Shown: piece by piece, positions 6,030-8,018 of the stretch
Layout of the letters: each line of letters starts with the position of its first letter
Position numbering within the stretch: position 1 is the first letter of the stretch
Assembly (NCBI RefSeq): GCF_938045535.1
Contig: NZ_CALIMQ010000014.1
Span: 1 to 8,018, forward strand
Direction of reading: 5' to 3'
Length of the DNA: 8,018 bases
Source of the DNA: an uncultured Campylobacter sp.
GTDB taxonomy: Bacteria; Campylobacterota; Campylobacteria; Campylobacterales; Campylobacteraceae
Notes under the pieces: model-generated
What the model saw: the letters and a program-made list of their open reading frames with translations, nothing else
Told to the model about the DNA's origin: nothing
Database searches by the model: none
Translations under genes and position numbers: made by a program

Positions 6030-7739
6030 TACGCTAAGCACGCACAAGCTGAAAAACAAAACCGTTCCGAGCGCCTGAATGGCGAGGTTCACCCACAGCG
6101 TCGCGCTCTGCCCGCCCGAGAGGAAGCAGATGCGAAAGGACTCGACCGCGTATGTGGGCGGCAGCAGGTGCCCGATGAAGTTGACCGCCGCGGGCAGTCC
6201 GCGCAGATCGAATATCATGCCGCTAAGCAGCGTCACGGGCAGATAGCCGATGACGATGGCGTATTCCTGCGCTAGGAATTGATTTTTGCAGATCGCCGAG
6301 ATCAGCATGCCTAGGCAGGTCATCTCCAGCACGAAGACGCAAAGCGTCGCCAGCAGCATCGCCACGCTGCCGCGGATCGGGATGCCCAAAAGCACCTGCC
6401 CGTAAACGAGCGTCATCGCGCCGCCCAAAAGCGCCAGGAAGTAATACGCGCCGACCTTGGCAGTGACGATCTCAAGCGCGCTTGCGTTGGAGTTGTAAAG
6501 CGAGGCGATCGTGCCGCGGTCCCATTCGCGCGAGATCACGACCGCGACCATAAATAGGCAGATGAGCCCCAAAATCCCCACGTACTCGGCAGATACGAGA
6601 TACCACGTCGATTCGTTGGCTTCGTTGAACCAGCTGCGATAATTCACGCTGACGGGCTTTGCCGCGGCGTTTAAATTTGCGTTCAAAAAGCCGTAATCTT
6701 GCGCCAAAACCTGCTCGATTACGCCTGCTACGTAAACATAGCTAAGAAGCGCTAGCTGCGACTGCGTGGCATTTTGGATAAGGAAAATTTCGGCGCCGTC
6801 TTTGTTTGAATTGCTCGCGCCGCCTCCTGCACCATTTGAGCCGCCTACATTACTTGAGCTGCCGCCGTTATTTACAGCGCCGCCCGCGCTGCGAGCGCCG
6901 TTAGCGGAAGGGCTTGCATTGACGCCGCCGTTCGTATTTTGGAGATCGTCTGCTCCGCCCATGAGGCCCGTATTCGTATCGCCTGCGCCGCCGATTAAAT
7001 TTGCGCTGCCTTGATTTGCGCCTATGTCGCCTGCGCTGCTACCGGAATTTGCGCTCATACCGCCCGTATCGTTACTGCGAGAATTTGCGCCGGCGAAATT
7101 CGCAGTCGCGCCCATACTACCGCCGCTAGAATTTACAGTCGCGCCGTTAGAATTTGCGCCGGCGTCGCCAAAAGAGTACGCGTTACCGCCTGCGCCGTTG
7201 CCGTATGAAGCCTCACTGCTTACGCCGGCGCCGCCTGCGGAGGCGTTTATGCCGCTCTCGGTGCTGGCGCCCGTGCTGGCGTCCTCAAGCGGACGGACAT
7301 TGTCTCCGCCGTTCATATTCTGGATATCGCTTGTGCCGCGCGTGGAGGAGCTTTCATCGCCATGGATATTTAAATTTACGCCCGCGCCGCCGAGTCCGCC
7401 CAAAGTGCTTTGAAATTTCGCCGCAAAGCGCGGATCAAAATACAAAATGCTCTCAATCTCGTGCGCCTTAAAATCTCTCCTCGCGCTCTCTAAATCCGTA
7501 TAGACGCGGGTTTGCAGGTATTTTGAGCCCAAAAATCCGCCGAGCAGATCACGCTCGATTTTGGAGCCCAGATCGCTTACGAAGCCCACTTTGACGGGCT
7601 TTATGTCCATCCGCATCGCGTATCCGTAGATCACGACCAAAATTAGCGGCATCAAAAACGCGATCACGAGCGCCGATCGGTCCTTTGCGATCTGCGCGAA
7701 CTCCTTTTTTACGAGGATTTTTAAAAAGGTAAAATTCAT
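6012..7739 (-). CDS. ABC-2 family exporter permease with a large low-complexity periplasmic insertion
   Basis: The 575-residue product is about 200 residues longer than usual for the family (its sister here has 363). The ends are canonical. KKEFAQIAKDRSA (11-23) leads into helix 1 (about 24-43), and the start of the periplasmic domain follows (44-111). After the insertion come the end of the periplasmic domain (317-382), helices at about 384-403, 428-450, 457-482, 490-512 and 546-568, and the coupling-loop signature SREWDRGTIASLY (403-415). Residues about 112-316 are a Gly/Asn/Ser/Ala-rich insert. EANES at 373-377 fits the Campylobacter N-glycosylation sequon D/E-x-N-x-S/T and should be periplasmic. 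ATG 7739 is chosen over an in-frame GTG at 7772: it overlaps the preceding TGA, has a GGGGCAGGG ribosome site, and gives the normal short N-terminus. It should form a heterodimeric export channel with the second permease. Confidence 0.9.
   Translation of the reverse strand: MNFTFLKILVKKEFAQIAKDRSALVIAFLMPLILVVIYGYAMRMDIKPVKVGFVSDLGSKIERDLLGGFLGSKYLQTRVYTDLESARRDFKAHEIESILYFDPRFAAKFQSTLGGLGGAGVNLNIHGDESSSTRGTSDIQNMNGGDNVRPLEDASTGASTESGINASAGGAGVSSEASYGNGAGGNAYSFGDAGANSNGATVNSSGGSMGATANFAGANSRSNDTGGMSANSGSSAGDIGANQGSANLIGGAGDTNTGLMGGADDLQNTNGGVNASPSANGARSAGGAVNNGGSSSNVGGSNGAGGGASNSNKDGAEIFLIQNATQSQLALLSYVYVAGVIEQVLAQDYGFLNANLNAAAKPVSVNYRSWFNEANESTWYLVSAEYVGILGLICLFMVAVVISREWDRGTIASLYNSNASALEIVTAKVGAYYFLALLGGAMTLVYGQVLLGIPIRGSVAMLLATLCVFVLEMTCLGMLISAICKNQFLAQEYAIVIGYLPVTLLSGMIFDLRGLPAAVNFIGHLLPPTYAVESFRICFLSGGQSATLWVNLAIQALGTVLFFSLCVLSVKRGAR
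6917..6949 (-). repeat. 33-bp repeat within the insertion, copy 1
   Basis: It matches 7298-7330 at 27 of 33 positions and codes the DLQNTNGGVN element at residues 265-274. The copies lie 381 bp (127 codons) apart, so they share the reading frame. Confidence 0.75.
7081..7164 (-). repeat. GAATTTGCGCCGGCG direct repeats in the insertion
   Basis: An exact 15-bp word occurs at 7081-7095 and 7150-7164 (69 bp, 23 codons apart). A second word, CAGTCGCGCC, recurs at 7103 and 7136 (33 bp, 11 codons apart). Both spacings preserve the frame. The longer word carries a RAATTY hexamer. Confidence 0.75.
7298..7330 (-). repeat. 33-bp repeat within the insertion, copy 2
   Basis: This partner of 6917-6949 codes DIQNMNGGDN at residues 138-147. 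The pair suggests the insertion grew by duplication of permease-internal segments. Confidence 0.75.
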
Positions 7740-8018
7740 CCGCCCTGCCCCTGTGCTCGGATTTTGCGACACTGCGCCGCTCGCGGCGAGCCCTTAAATT
7801 TTGATCGCGCAAATTTAGCGACTACCGCGCTTTGAAATTTTAGCCGCGGGGTCGCATTTGGCACGCCCCCAAATTTTAATTGCAAAGATGCCGCAACCGA
7901 GATTTGAAATTTTAACGGCACAGATGGACTGCTCGTGCCCATTTTACTCATCGCACCCTGAAATTTTAATCGCTTGATCGCATACGGCGGGCTTTGAAAT
8001 TTTATGCACCGCGGCATT
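7736..8018 (-). CDS. Repeat-built ORF upstream of the first permease, cut by the window edge
   Basis: A minus-strand frame is open from the right edge of the window to a TGA at 7736-7738 that overlaps the first permease start (ATGA). At least 93 codons are seen. An ATG exists at 8017, but the frame may continue further, so this could be a separate gene or the C-terminal tail of an upstream gene such as the missing ATPase. The visible part is basic and built around Leu/Ile-Lys-Phe-Gln words (IKFQ, LKFQ, LKFG). The KF pair recurs at residues 6, 18, 36, 48 and 60 counted from that ATG, steps of 12 or 18 codons. No known domain, signal or helix is seen. Confidence 0.35.
   Translation of the reverse strand, partial: MPRCIKFQSPPYAIKRLKFQGAMSKMGTSSPSVPLKFQISVAASLQLKFGGVPNATPRLKFQSAVVAKFARSKFKGSPRAAQCRKIRAQGQGG
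7797..8003. repeat. 36-bp-period AAATTT repeats
   Basis: AAATTT words end at 8002, 7966, 7912, 7876 and 7840, spaced by 36, 54, 36 and 36 bp, often within TTTGAAATTTTA. Two further words end at 7816 and 7801. About 7 of 8 AATT words here are RAATTY. The arrangement parallels the 39-bp array between the permeases, but the flanking words differ. Confidence 0.65.

Larger units (their letters stand above)
6792..7406 (-). repeat. In-frame low-complexity insertion within the first permease
   Basis: About 205 codons encode mostly Gly, Asn, Ser, Ala, Thr and Asp, with no hydrophobic segment and no cysteine. Degenerate internal repeats include GAN, GG and NSG words. RAATTY words occur at 6997, 7045, 7081, 7096, 7129, 7150 and 7372, mostly as GAATTTGCGCC. 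The flanking sequence resumes a normal ABC-2 periplasmic domain on both sides, so the reading frame has been kept. Confidence 0.85.

Noticed and set aside
5318..6037. Two + strand open frames (5318-5572 and 5675-6037) with NFKI/NFKF-type repeats
   Set aside because: They are antisense readings of the same palindromic repeat array. Neither has a good ribosome site or coupling to a + strand gene, and the second runs into the first permease's end.
6766..7471. Pro/Ala-rich and Arg-rich + strand open frames across the permease insertion
   Set aside because: They are antisense shadows of a GC-rich Gly/Asn/Ser/Ala block. The minus-strand frame continues into conserved ABC-2 motifs on both sides.

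Overview
The window looks like chromosomal DNA from a Campylobacter-type epsilonproteobacterium with a moderately high GC content for that group (C. gracilis or a close relative would fit). This is an inference from protein style, strong Shine-Dalgarno sites, gene content and the AAATTTTAAAATTT-type spacer DNA. No species-specific marker was read, so the assignment is tentative.

Left part (39-2813, + strand): a compact three-gene ABC importer of the FecB/FecCD/FepC class. It encodes an exported metal-chelate-binding protein, a polytopic permease and an ATPase. The genes overlap by 1 and 17 nt, so they are almost certainly one translationally coupled transcript. The cargo could be iron-siderophore, haem, cobalamin or another metal chelate and cannot be decided from sequence. 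A 500-bp spacer without a convincing gene follows (2814-3310), then a lone gene for a six-helix membrane protein of unknown function (3311-3964).

Right part (8018 to 4151, - strand): a convergent operon with two ABC-2 family export permeases, the usual paired membrane subunits of a YbhS/YbhR- or YhhJ-like exporter. The ATPase and the HlyD-type fusion protein normally found with such pairs are not in the window and may lie beyond its right edge. The operon is unusual in two ways. The first permease carries an in-frame insertion of about 205 residues, rich in Gly, Asn, Ser and Ala, in its periplasmic domain. The DNA before each permease is also an open frame made of short repeats (a 258-codon frame between them, and a partial frame of at least 93 codons upstream). 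These frames join the permeases through ATGA stop/start overlaps at all three junctions. The last six codons of the first permease are nearly duplicated at the end of the 258-codon frame, as if the repeat block had expanded inside a junction that was once directly coupled.

Across the window, non-permease DNA is packed with the hexamer RAATTY (AAATTT, GAATTT, AAATTC, GAATTC). By eye, about 63 of 65 AATT tetranucleotides in the spacers and repeat frames fit RAATTY, roughly one per 27 bp. The main genes have about one per 150 bp. RAATTY is the motif that the CtsM methyltransferase of C. jejuni methylates and on which its DNA uptake depends. The repeat blocks are therefore candidate uptake or self-recognition sequence arrays, and this is the main hypothesis offered here.
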